From GCA-020352575 sp041635475 (GTDB lineage: Bacteria > Actinomycetota > Acidimicrobiia > Spongiisociales > JAENVV01): 29,061 nt of DNA. This document shows, one piece after another, positions 14,200-21,836 of the stretch; the stretch's first letter is position 1, and each line of letters begins with the position of its first letter. The DNA lies in NCBI GenBank assembly GCA_041635475.1, contig JBFKVA010000021.1:1-29061 (forward strand), given 5' to 3'. The notes beneath the pieces were generated by a model that was not told the DNA's origin, ran no database searches, and worked only from the letters and a program-made list of their open reading frames with translations. The position numbers and the translations under genes were made by a program.

Positions 14200-15108
14200 C
14201 TACTCGAACCGGTGGGTGCTCGTGCCCAGCGTGACGACCTTGCCGTCGTCGCGGCGTACGAACACCTCCCCGAAGAACATCCTTCGCCCGGCGTGGACGG
14301 TGCGTGCCTCGGCGACGAGCGTCTCTCCCGGTCCGATCGGTCGGGGATACTGGACCTTGAGGTCGAGGGCGACGGCTCGGCTCCCTTCGGGAGCAGCCGC
14401 CTCGGCCAGGGCGTCGGCCGCGGCCTGGGCGAGCACGGCCAGGGTCCCGCCGTACAGCCTGGCCGCCGAGGACAGGTGCCAGCCAAGGGTGACGAGGCGC
14501 ATGATGGCGATGGACGGGTTGACGGCGACCGTCTCCATCCAGTGGAGGTCGAGGTACGGGTGCTCGGGCCCGGTGAGGCCGTCGTCTCGAAGGTGGTGGG
14601 GCACGAACCCCGACGGGGGTTCGATGGACGGAGGCAAGGGGGTGTTCGGTGCCGGGGTGATGGCGATGCGACTGGCCGCCCGGGCCACGACGGCCCCTCC
14701 ATCGGCATGGATCGCGGATTCGGCGTAGCCGGTGATGCCGTCCTCGTACACGAGCTGGGCGCTGGCCGAGAGGATGGTCGTGGCCCGCGGAACCGGCTCG
14801 AGGTAGAAGATCGAAAGCTCGGCGGTGGGAGACGTGAGCTGCTTGGGAAGTGCCGAGAGCACCGCGGAGCCGAGCGGGGCATCGCACAGGAAGACCGCCG
14901 CGGCTGGTGGTACGTCACCGTCCCGGTCGCGCCACCGGGCCCCGACGGGCAGCTCGAACCGCGTTGCCCCCGGGACGACCTCGACGAGCACGAGGCCGGC
15001 GTGGTGGTAGATGGGTGGCCGCTGATGGGGCGCATCGGCGGTGAGCCGCTCGACGTGGCTCGCGTGCCCGTCCCGGAGGAACGTGAAGCCCCCGACGTAC
15101 TCGATCAT
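14200..15108 (-). CDS. Tandem hotdog acyl-CoA thioesterase-like protein
   Basis: The 302-residue protein has two hotdog-like halves (about 1-150 and 165-302), like TesB/4HBT_3 thioesterases. The second half ends with the typical EARTVHAGRRMFFGEVFVRRDDGKVV strand pair, where GRRMFFGEV is the conserved hotdog edge. A Trp- and Asp-rich linker (HLRDDGLTGPEHPYLDLHWME) joins the halves. It should hydrolyse an acyl-CoA. The ATG 15108 overlaps the stop of the kinase gene by ATGA, so translation is coupled. With the kinase and the divergent acyl-CoA dehydrogenase it forms an acyl-CoA processing set. Substrate length and identity cannot be read. Confidence 0.8.
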   Translation of the reverse strand: MIEYVGGFTFLRDGHASHVERLTADAPHQRPPIYHHAGLVLVEVVPGATRFELPVGARWRDRDGDVPPAAAVFLCDAPLGSAVLSALPKQLTSPTAELSIFYLEPVPRATTILSASAQLVYEDGITGYAESAIHADGGAVVARAASRIAITPAPNTPLPPSIEPPSGFVPHHLRDDGLTGPEHPYLDLHWMETVAVNPSIAIMRLVTLGWHLSSAARLYGGTLAVLAQAAADALAEAAAPEGSRAVALDLKVQYPRPIGPGETLVAEARTVHAGRRMFFGEVFVRRDDGKVVTLGTSTHRFE

Positions 15109-16136
15109 CGAAGGTGCTCCATGGCCAGCGCCGCCAGGAAGTACACCCGCTGGCCGAGGCGGTCGAGGTCGTCGGGGACACTCGGCATCGCCCCGAGGAC
15201 ATAGCGGGCGTACACCCCTTCGACGATCGCCCCCAGCCGCCAGTACTGGAACGCCCGATACCAGCCGACCTGGGACGTGTCGAAGCCGGTGCGGGCGGCG
15301 TAGAGATCGATGAGTTCCGATCGTTCGGGAAACCCACCGGCCCGGGTCGGCGACGCTCCGACGCCTTCCGCGCCCTCCTCGTGCTCGGATGACCACGTGT
15401 TGAGCAGGTACCCGAGGTCCGCCAGCGGATCACCCAGGGTGCACAGCTCCCAATCGAGCACTGCCGCGATGCGACCCGTCGGCGTGGCGATCATGTTGCC
15501 GAGCCGGTAGTCACCGTGGACGACGCTCGTGTGGCGCTGGGCGGGTACCTTCCGGCTGAGGATCGCGAACGCCTCCTCCATGTCGGGGATCTCTCGCTGG
15601 TGGTGCGCGTCCCACTGCTTCTTCCAGCGACGGAGTTGGCGTTCGACGTACTCCTCCCGCCGTCCGAGGTCGCCCAGGCCGATGGCATCGATGTCGGCAA
15701 GATGGAGGTCGGCCAAGACGTAGGCGGTGTGGAGCCCCAATGACCGCCGTTGCTCGACGTTCGGGTAGATCGCGGTGGCGGCGTCGTCGTCGTGCAGGAC
15801 CGCACCCTCGACGAAGGTCATGACGTAGAACGGGGCGCCGTTCACCGACGGGTCGGCGCAGTGGGCCAAGGTTCGAGGCACCGGGACCGCGGTCTGGCCG
15901 ACGGCGGTGATGACTCGGTACTCGCGACCCATGTCGTGGGCGGTGGCGAGGACCTCGCCCAGCGGGGGGCGGCGGAGGACGAACGTGCGACCAGTCCCGT
16001 CGCGAGCCCGGTAGGTGAGGTTGGAGTGACCGCCGGCGATCTGCTCGAACTCGATCGGTGGCTCCACCCCCTCGACGTTGTCGGCGAGCCACCGTGTGAC
16101 CGGTTCGAGTTGGATGCCGGCGGGAGGTTGAGCCAT
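15105..16136 (-). CDS. APH-fold kinase of the ACAD10/ACAD11 type
   Basis: The 343-residue kinase has the APH fold: a glycine-rich N-lobe (QIAGGHSNLTYRARDGTGRTFVLRRPP), the catalytic loop HGDYRLGNM and the metal Asp in VLDWELCTLGDPLADLGY. The GDPLADLGYLLNTW motif is characteristic of the kinase domain of ACAD10/ACAD11 and of bacterial relatives such as Pseudomonas LvaA, which phosphorylate the hydroxyl of a hydroxyacyl-CoA so that an acyl-CoA dehydrogenase-like enzyme can eliminate phosphate. An acyl-CoA dehydrogenase gene lies about 1 kb away, divergent. ATG 16136 is chosen; upstream frame is the DUF2891 gene in another reading. A -10-like TAGGCT is 8 bases upstream, inside the end of that gene, so this gene may have its own promoter. 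Confidence 0.87.
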   Translation of the reverse strand: MAQPPAGIQLEPVTRWLADNVEGVEPPIEFEQIAGGHSNLTYRARDGTGRTFVLRRPPLGEVLATAHDMGREYRVITAVGQTAVPVPRTLAHCADPSVNGAPFYVMTFVEGAVLHDDDAATAIYPNVEQRRSLGLHTAYVLADLHLADIDAIGLGDLGRREEYVERQLRRWKKQWDAHHQREIPDMEEAFAILSRKVPAQRHTSVVHGDYRLGNMIATPTGRIAAVLDWELCTLGDPLADLGYLLNTWSSEHEEGAEGVGASPTRAGGFPERSELIDLYAARTGFDTSQVGWYRAFQYWRLGAIVEGVYARYVLGAMPSVPDDLDRLGQRVYFLAALAMEHLR

Positions 16137-16144
16137 GGGGGTCG

Positions 16145-16150
16145 AGCCTA
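16145..16150 (-). promoter_or_regulatory. -10 hexamer TAGGCT upstream of the kinase gene
   Basis: TAGGCT on the minus strand ends 8 bases before ATG 16136 and overlaps the stop of the upstream gene. No Shine-Dalgarno intervenes. Confidence 0.4.
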
Positions 16151-17125
16151 TTCGGACGCCGAGGGGGCATCGGTGAGGAGGAGAATGGCGAACGTGGGGA
16201 GCCAGTGGGAGCCGGAGAAGTGCTCGGTTCGGGACGCCGCCAGGCCGGCAGCGGCGTGTCTGGCGGCGAACGCCTCGAGGTGAGGCCGTCGGCGGTCTCC
16301 AGCGGGGAGTGCTCCCGCCAGGCGACGGGCGGCCCAGGCCCGGTTGAGGTTGAGGCCGTCGAGGTGGGTGCCGTGACCGTCGGCCGGGTCGGTGTTGACG
16401 GCCACGTCCACCGAGTCCAACTCGCGTGGCAGTCCGGGGAGGAACTCGGACAGCCATTCGGGGAACCCATCGATGCACCAATCCATCACGACCGCGGCCA
16501 TGAGGCCGGGAGAGAGGAAGTCCGTGGGTCCGGTCTCGGCCAGGAGGGACCGCCCGGTGGCCGCCGCCCAGTGGCCCCGGGCGGCTTCCCGGGCCCGGGC
16601 GCCGACCTCGGCATCACCGGTGACGTCCGCCCATCGCAGGATCAGCCCGAGCGAGAAGGCGGTCTGATGGTGCAGGCCCGACTCATCGAGGGCCGTCGCC
16701 ATCCACGCCAGCAGCCGGCCACGGGCCAGCGCGACGAGGGGAGTGAGGGCAGCTCGCCAGGAAGACGCCGCGGCGAGGCGCAGCTCGGCGTCGAGCATGA
16801 GGAGCCATCCGAGGCCGTACGGCTCCTCGAACCCGGGTGCGTCGCCGACCGTCGCCGCCTCCCGTGACAGCGGTCCAGGAAGGAACGATTCCTCCAAGCG
16901 TCCTCGGAGCTCGTCGGATCGGACCCCGAGGCGGAGAAGCCGGGTCATCGACCAGTGGGAGTGGACCGCCGAGTGCCAGTCGTAGCAGCCGTGGAACACG
17001 GGGTGCAGTTCGATCGGGGCCAAGGCGGGGAGCCGGGGATCGACGTGGTGGGGATGGTCCCGGCGAGTGGTCCGAAGGAGCGTGGGCACGTAGTCGGCGA
17101 GCACGCCGTCCACGCTACGCGCCAC
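16148..17125 (-). CDS. DUF2891 family protein (helical, six-hairpin-like)
   Basis: The 325-residue protein carries the DUF2891 signatures: HPVFHGCYDWHSAVHSHW near 41-58, FEEPYGLGWLLMLDAEL near 100-115, HHQTAFSLGLIL, TDFLSPGLM and the ending SGSHWLPTFAILLL. The repeated helices and conserved His, Trp and Asp suggest an alpha/alpha-barrel with a carbohydrate-like or small-molecule pocket; no reaction is established for the family that I know of. The start is GTG 17125. It lies 11 bases upstream of the kinase gene and is divergent from the acyl-CoA dehydrogenase, so it may be first in a three-gene minus-strand operon. The link to acyl-CoA chemistry is only positional. Confidence 0.82.
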   Translation of the reverse strand: MARSVDGVLADYVPTLLRTTRRDHPHHVDPRLPALAPIELHPVFHGCYDWHSAVHSHWSMTRLLRLGVRSDELRGRLEESFLPGPLSREAATVGDAPGFEEPYGLGWLLMLDAELRLAAASSWRAALTPLVALARGRLLAWMATALDESGLHHQTAFSLGLILRWADVTGDAEVGARAREAARGHWAAATGRSLLAETGPTDFLSPGLMAAVVMDWCIDGFPEWLSEFLPGLPRELDSVDVAVNTDPADGHGTHLDGLNLNRAWAARRLAGALPAGDRRRPHLEAFAARHAAAGLAASRTEHFSGSHWLPTFAILLLTDAPSASE

Positions 17126-17136
17126 CGTCCCGGGGG

Positions 17137-17162
17137 TAGGTTCGGCACGACGCCCGCAGGAG
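17137..17162 (+). promoter_or_regulatory. -10 hexamer TAGGTT and Shine-Dalgarno AGGAG of the acyl-CoA dehydrogenase gene
   Basis: TAGGTT (17137-17142) is 27 bases before TTG 17170. AGGAG (17158-17162) lies 7 bases before it and supports TTG as the true start. Confidence 0.42.
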
Positions 17163-17169
17163 CGACCAC

Positions 17170-18333
17170 TTGGACTTCGAACTGTCAGACGACCAGAAGC
17201 TGTTCCGGGACACGATCCGCGACCTCGCCGATCGACACATCCGCCCTGTCGCCCGCCAGTGGGAAGAGGAGGGTCGCTACCCCCACGAGATCGTCGACCG
17301 GATGAAGGCGATGGGCCTGTTCGGGATCACCGTGCCCGAGGAGTTCGGTGGCCTGGCCCTCGACATGGTCTCGTTCACGATCGTGTTTGAGGAGCTGGCG
17401 CGGGCGTGGATGGGGATCGGCGGGATCATCGGGAGCCACTCGCTTGCCACATTCATGATTGCCCACCACGGCACGGACGAACAGAAGCGACGCTACCTCC
17501 CGGACCTGGCCACAGGCGAACGCCGGACGGCCATCGCCCTCACCGAACCCGATGCCGGCTCCGACCTCCAAGGGATCAAGACCCGAGCGCGGCGCGACGG
17601 CGACGAGTACGTCGTGACCGGTACCAAGTTCTGGATCACGAACGCCCGATTCGCGAACCCGCTGCCGGTCCTCGTCAAGACCGACCCGGCGGCCGAACCG
17701 GCCCACACCGGCATGAGTGTCCTGCTCGTGGACGCCGACACCCCCGGGTACTCGGTGTCGCGCGACATCCCCAAGCTGGGATACAAGGGCCCGGAGTCGT
17801 GCGAGGTGGTCCTCGACGATGCGCGGGTTCCCGCCGCCAACCTGCTCGGTGGCGTCGAGGGGCTGGGGTTCAAGCAGGTGATGGCCGGTCTCGAGATCGG
17901 GCGCCTCAACGTGGCCGCCCGCAGCGTCGGCATCGCGCAGGAGGCCTTCGACCAGGCGCTGGACTACTCGCGCCAACGCCAGGCGTTCGGTCGGCCGATC
18001 AGCCAGTTCCAGTCGATCCAGGCCAAGTTGGCCGAGATGGCGACCCGGGTCCAGACCGCTCGCCTCCTCACCTGGTGGGCGGCAGCCCGGGCCGATGGCG
18101 GCCACCGGGTCGACCTCGAGTCTTCGATGGCGAAGCTCCATGCCTCCGAGGCTGCCCTCGAGAACGCCCTGGACTCACTGCGCATCCACGGTGGGGCCGG
18201 GTACTCCAAGGAGCTGGAGGTCGAGCGCCTCTACCGGGACGCGCCGCTCATGGCGATCGGTGAGGGCACGAACGAGATCCAGAAGAACATCATCGCCCGG
18301 CGCCTCATCGGCGGCGAGGGCCGAATCGGCTGA
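17170..18333 (+). CDS. Acyl-CoA dehydrogenase family protein
   Basis: The 387-residue flavoenzyme has the ACAD fold in order: an N-terminal helical domain, the FAD/substrate strand TAIALTEPDAGSDLQGIKTRA (ACADs_1-like), FWITNAR, the C-terminal helices with YSRQRQAFGRPISQFQ and the catalytic base Glu365 in IGEGTNEIQK, matching the Glu of the IYEGTxEIQ motif in short- and medium-chain enzymes. It oxidises an acyl-CoA, or, if it works with the kinase, may eliminate phosphate from a phosphorylated hydroxyacyl-CoA. TTG 17170 has AGGAG 7 bases upstream. It is divergent from the DUF2891/kinase/thioesterase genes and ends 10 bases from the convergent LCP gene. The chain-length preference is unknown. 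Confidence 0.9.
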   Translation: MDFELSDDQKLFRDTIRDLADRHIRPVARQWEEEGRYPHEIVDRMKAMGLFGITVPEEFGGLALDMVSFTIVFEELARAWMGIGGIIGSHSLATFMIAHHGTDEQKRRYLPDLATGERRTAIALTEPDAGSDLQGIKTRARRDGDEYVVTGTKFWITNARFANPLPVLVKTDPAAEPAHTGMSVLLVDADTPGYSVSRDIPKLGYKGPESCEVVLDDARVPAANLLGGVEGLGFKQVMAGLEIGRLNVAARSVGIAQEAFDQALDYSRQRQAFGRPISQFQSIQAKLAEMATRVQTARLLTWWAAARADGGHRVDLESSMAKLHASEAALENALDSLRIHGGAGYSKELEVERLYRDAPLMAIGEGTNEIQKNIIARRLIGGEGRIG

Positions 18334-18343
18334 CGACGGGCCG

Positions 18344-19561
18344 TCACCCCTCCGGGCGGTACGGGGCGGTGGCAAGGGCGGAGAAGACGTCGAAGGCGCT
18401 CTCGTGCAGCACGACGACCGCCGCGCCGTTTCGGTTGGCGTTCTCGCCCTCGACCACGATGTTGGGCACCTCGAACGGCTCGAGTTCATAGATGAGGGCC
18501 CCGACGGCGAGGAGATCACCCACCGGCAGGTCGGTCCAGGTGTGCGTGGTGAGCAGCTCGAGGAGGCCGGGGAGCGCGGTGAGGCCCCGCGCCTGCACCG
18601 CCACCATCGCCCACTGCATGATGACGCCGTGGTGGAGCTGCCGGCGGAAGTCGCCGCCGTCGATCGTCCGGTTGCGGGCGAAGGCGAGGGCTTCCTCGCC
18701 GGTGAGATGCTGGACGCCGGGCGAGAAGTAGGCCTGGGACTTCTCCTCGGCCATGGCGAACGGGATGTCGGCCTCGAACCCACCGAAGGCGTTCACCAGG
18801 TTGACAAAGCCCTTGAATCCGGTGACGACGTAGCCCTCGAGGTCGAGGCCGGTGAGGATCTCCGCCGTGTCCAGGACCCGGTCGGGTCCGTTGGACGCCA
18901 TGACGTTCGTGAACTTGTCGAAGGTCCCCTCCGGGGTCTCGACGTGCGAATCCCGGGGAATGCCGACGATCGAGGCGGCGGATCCGTCGGGGGCGATCGT
19001 GATGATGTGGTGCGAATCCGCCCGGAACCGGAGTGGGTTCTCACCGGGCCGGGCATCGGATCCGATCACGTAGACCTGCCGGAGGTGCGAGCCATACCAG
19101 GGTCGGAGGCCGAGCGACGGAAGCTTGGCGCCAACGATCTCCCATTGCCCCCCGTTGTCGGAGGCAGCCAGCACGACGTCGGTGCCGTCGGTGACGACGG
19201 CGATCCTGCCGTTGGGCAGGGTTCCGCCGTGGACGACAAGCTCCCGCCCGAGCCCGGGCCGTCCAGAGCCGGCCACGTGGGAGATGAGCCCCGGGGGAGC
19301 GTTCACCGGGCCTGTTGCGCCGGCTGCTGCACCGTACAAGGCAGCGACCTGGGATTCGAGGTCACCGGTGGCACCGACCACCGTCACGAACACCTCGACC
19401 GCCGGTGAGGTGCTGGAAGGCGCCGGGGCGTCCGTGCTCGGGGGAGGCGCGGTGGTCACCGTCGTGGTCGGCGAGACCTCGGTCGTGACGGCCTCGGCGC
19501 CACCGCCACAGGCAGTGGTCGCCACGATGAACGCGATGAACAGCGCGGGGATGCGACGCAT
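18344..19561 (-). CDS. LCP (LytR-CpsA-Psr) family lipoprotein
   Basis: The 405-residue product starts with a lipoprotein signal (hydrophobic run, then VATTACGGG, Cys19 being lipidated) and a Thr/Ser/Pro linker to about residue 55. From about 155 on it matches the LCP domain: VYVIGSDARPGENPLRFRADSHH (the Asp/Arg pyrophosphate site), SIVGIPRDSHVETPEG, the KFTNVM and VNAFGG segments and the closing FARNRTIDGGDFRRQLHHGVIM. LCP enzymes attach teichoic-acid or other glycopolymers to peptidoglycan from a lipid carrier. The lipid anchor with linker is unusual: most LCP proteins have one transmembrane helix. ATG 19561 is preferred because GGAG lies 7 bases upstream and the frame further on does not give a signal peptide. 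The region 55-155 is an unknown domain. Confidence 0.87.
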   Translation of the reverse strand: MRRIPALFIAFIVATTACGGGAEAVTTEVSPTTTVTTAPPPSTDAPAPSSTSPAVEVFVTVVGATGDLESQVAALYGAAAGATGPVNAPPGLISHVAGSGRPGLGRELVVHGGTLPNGRIAVVTDGTDVVLAASDNGGQWEIVGAKLPSLGLRPWYGSHLRQVYVIGSDARPGENPLRFRADSHHIITIAPDGSAASIVGIPRDSHVETPEGTFDKFTNVMASNGPDRVLDTAEILTGLDLEGYVVTGFKGFVNLVNAFGGFEADIPFAMAEEKSQAYFSPGVQHLTGEEALAFARNRTIDGGDFRRQLHHGVIMQWAMVAVQARGLTALPGLLELLTTHTWTDLPVGDLLAVGALIYELEPFEVPNIVVEGENANRNGAAVVVLHESAFDVFSALATAPYRPEG

Positions 19562-19598
19562 GGAGCGGTCTCCGCCGGGAGGGGTTGGGGCGGCGCAC

Positions 19599-19608
19599 AC
19601 CCTATACT
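19599..19608. promoter_or_regulatory. Overlapping divergent -10 hexamers for the LCP and pyrophosphatase genes
   Basis: Forward TATACT (19603-19608) is a good -10 for the pyrophosphatase, 22 bases before its first ATG. On the minus strand TAGGGT (19604-19599) is a -10 for the LCP gene, 37 bases before ATG 19561. The two hexamers overlap by two bases, so the promoters should compete. No -35 is clear on either side. Confidence 0.45.
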
Positions 19609-19630
19609 CCCGGCCGTTCTAGGCCATCCC

Positions 19631-21697
19631 ATGGAGCACTCCCCAATGGATCCGTCCAACTACCTCTACCTCGCCGTCATCGCCTCCGTTGCGGCACTCG
19701 TCCTCGCCTGGGTCTTCTCGACCCAGGTCAACCGGGCTCCCCAGGGCAACGACCGCATGAGGGAGCTGTCGACGGCGATCCGCGAAGGTGCGATGGCGTT
19801 CCTCAAGGCCGAGTACCGATGGGTGGCCGTCTTCGTGGTGATCATGACCGTGCTCATCGTTGTCTTCATGGGCGAAGATGCCGGGGTACTCCGGGCGGGC
19901 GCCTACATCGTGGGTGCCGTATTCTCGGCCGGGGCCGGTTTCGTCGGCATGCGGGTGGCGACCTCGGCCAACGCCCGCACCACCGAGGCCGCTCGCACCG
20001 GCGGGATCGCCAAGGCCCTGCCCCTTGCGTTCCGGGGTGGCGCGGTCATGGGATTCACCGTGGCCGGCCTCGGTCTGCTCGGGGTGACGGTTGGCTGGAT
20101 CGTCTTCCAGGACCACGAGTTCGGGGCGGAGATCGTCACCGCGCTCGGCCTCGGGGGGTCCTCGATCGCGCTCTTCGCCCGCGTCGGGGGTGGGATCTAC
20201 ACCAAGGCGGCTGACGTCGGCGCGGACCTCGTCGGCAAGGTCGAAGCCGGCATCCCCGAGGATGATCCCCGCAATCCGGCGGTCATCGCCGACAACGTGG
20301 GGGACAACGTCGGGGATGTTGCCGGCATGGGAGCCGACCTCTTCGAGTCGTACGTCGGCTCGCTCGTCGCCCCCATCGCGTTTGCGGCCCTCGTGTTCTC
20401 GGGTGCTTCCTTCCTCGCCGAGGCGATCATCTTCCCGCTGGCCGTCGCCTCCGTGGGCATGGTCGCTTCGATCATCGGGTCCTTCCTCGTGAAGCCGAAG
20501 GGCAAGGACGACCTTGCGTCCTCCCTCCACCGGGGCACGAACGTGGCCATGGTCCTGGCGGCACTCGGTGTGCTCGGACTCGTCTATCTCATCTTCGGCG
20601 ACAAGGTGGACAATCCCCTTGGCTTGTGGATCGCCGTCGTCATCGGTCTGCTCGTGGGGTTCACGATCGGGAAGCTCTCGGAGATCTCCACCTCGGACCA
20701 CTTCAAGGCGGTCAAGCACATCGCCAAGCAGGCCGAGACCGGCCCGGCCACCGTGGTTCTCGCCGGTATCGCCGAGGGCAAGAAGTCGGCAGCGTATTCC
20801 GTCATCGTGACTGCGGCCGGCATCGGTGGCGCCTACTGGGCCGGGGACTGGGCGCTCGGCGCCGAGGGTGGCATCTACGGGGTGGCGATCGCCGCCATCG
20901 GTGTGCTGGCCACGCTCGGTATCACGATCGCCGTCGACGCCTACGGCCCCATCGCCGACAACGCCGGCGGGATCGCCGAGATGGCACATCTCGACCCGGA
21001 GGTCCGCGAGGCCACGGACGCCCTCGACTCCCTCGGGAACACGACCGCCGCCATTGCCAAGGGGTTCGCCATCGGGTCGGCGGCGGTGACCGCCCTCGCG
21101 CTCTTTTCGACCTTCACCCGGGCGGTCGGCCTGGAAACGATCAACATCCTCAACGTGGGGACGACGATCGGCCTGTTCCTCGGGGCCATGTTCCCGTTCC
21201 TCTTCTCGTCGCTGACGATCAGCGCCGTAGGGCGGGCCGCGTTCACGATGATCGAGGAGGTCCGCCGCCAGTTCCGCGAGATCCCCGGCCTCAAGGAAGG
21301 CGATCCCAACGCCAAGGCCGAATACGCCCGGTGTGTCGAGATCGCCACCGCCGGGTCGCTGCGGGAGATGATCCTCCCCGGGTCCCTGGCCATCGCCCTG
21401 CCCCTCGTCATCGGCTTCATCGACGTCGAGACGCTTGGTGGTTTCCTGGCCGGCGCCCTCGTCACCGGGTTCCTCCTGGCGATCTACATGGCGAATGCCG
21501 GCGGGGCGTGGGACAACGCCAAGAAGTACATCGAGGCCGGTGCCCACGGTGGCAAGGGCTCAGATGCCCACAAGGCGGCCGTCATCGGGGACACGGTGGG
21601 CGACCCCTTCAAGGACACGTCCGGCCCGGCCCTCAACATCGTGCTCAAGGTGATGACGATCGTCTCACTCATCTTCGCCTCGGCGTTCATCTCCTGA
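19631..21697 (+). CDS. hppA: Membrane-bound ion-translocating pyrophosphatase, K+-dependent type
   Basis: The 688-residue protein of about 16 helices hydrolyses PPi and pumps ions. The active-site block DVGADLVGKVEAGIPEDDPR and DNVGDNVGDVAGMGADLFES are intact. GNTTAAIAKGF (Ala473 and Ala476) is the K+-dependent signature; K+-independent enzymes have Lys and Thr there. Glu239 in DLFES sits where Thermotoga-type Na+-PPases have their gate Glu246, while K+-dependent plant-type H+ pumps have it one turn later. So Na+ or Na+/H+ pumping is likely, pending the full set of gate residues. Two starts are possible: ATG 19631, or ATG 19646 with GGAG 9 bases upstream, which I think is the more likely start in vivo; the larger span is reported. 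The repeat array starts 6 bases after the stop. Confidence 0.93.
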   Translation: MEHSPMDPSNYLYLAVIASVAALVLAWVFSTQVNRAPQGNDRMRELSTAIREGAMAFLKAEYRWVAVFVVIMTVLIVVFMGEDAGVLRAGAYIVGAVFSAGAGFVGMRVATSANARTTEAARTGGIAKALPLAFRGGAVMGFTVAGLGLLGVTVGWIVFQDHEFGAEIVTALGLGGSSIALFARVGGGIYTKAADVGADLVGKVEAGIPEDDPRNPAVIADNVGDNVGDVAGMGADLFESYVGSLVAPIAFAALVFSGASFLAEAIIFPLAVASVGMVASIIGSFLVKPKGKDDLASSLHRGTNVAMVLAALGVLGLVYLIFGDKVDNPLGLWIAVVIGLLVGFTIGKLSEISTSDHFKAVKHIAKQAETGPATVVLAGIAEGKKSAAYSVIVTAAGIGGAYWAGDWALGAEGGIYGVAIAAIGVLATLGITIAVDAYGPIADNAGGIAEMAHLDPEVREATDALDSLGNTTAAIAKGFAIGSAAVTALALFSTFTRAVGLETINILNVGTTIGLFLGAMFPFLFSSLTISAVGRAAFTMIEEVRRQFREIPGLKEGDPNAKAEYARCVEIATAGSLREMILPGSLAIALPLVIGFIDVETLGGFLAGALVTGFLLAIYMANAGGAWDNAKKYIEAGAHGGKGSDAHKAAVIGDTVGDPFKDTSGPALNIVLKVMTIVSLIFASAFIS

Positions 21698-21702
21698 GGA
21701 AG

Positions 21703-21834
21703 CCGAGGTACGAGACACGAGGTACGAGACGCGAGGTACGAGGCACGGAGGCGGGAGGGCGCAGGACGGAGTGCCCGAGCCCAGTGCTGAGTGAGTCCTC
21801 TCTGGCGTACCTCGGACCTTCCACCTCGTACCTC
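21703..21834. repeat. GAGGTACGAG repeat array: three tandem units plus inverted copies
   Basis: Three 14-base units run in tandem at 21704-21745 (CGAGGTACGAGACA, CGAGGTACGAGACG, CGAGGTACGAGGCA). After about 60 bases of G-rich spacer the motif recurs inverted: CGTACCTCGG at 21806-21815 and CTCGTACCTC at 21825-21834. CCGAGGTACG at 21703-21712 is the exact inverse of the first, GAGGTACGAG of the second, so the RNA could fold into a large stem. It fills almost the whole 139-base gap between hppA and the EamA gene and ends 2 bases before that start codon, leaving no ordinary ribosome binding site. No transposase or target duplication was seen. Confidence 0.85.
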
Positions 21835-21836
21835 TG

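Noticed and set aside
19619..21547. A 642-codon open frame antisense to the pyrophosphatase gene
   Set aside because: Composition is Gly/Asp/Arg/His-rich with no domain, and the opposite strand encodes an unmistakable pyrophosphatase.
21703..21834. CRISPR-like array
   Set aside because: Units are contiguous 14-mers with no spacers of constant length, part of the copies are inverted and no cas gene is near.
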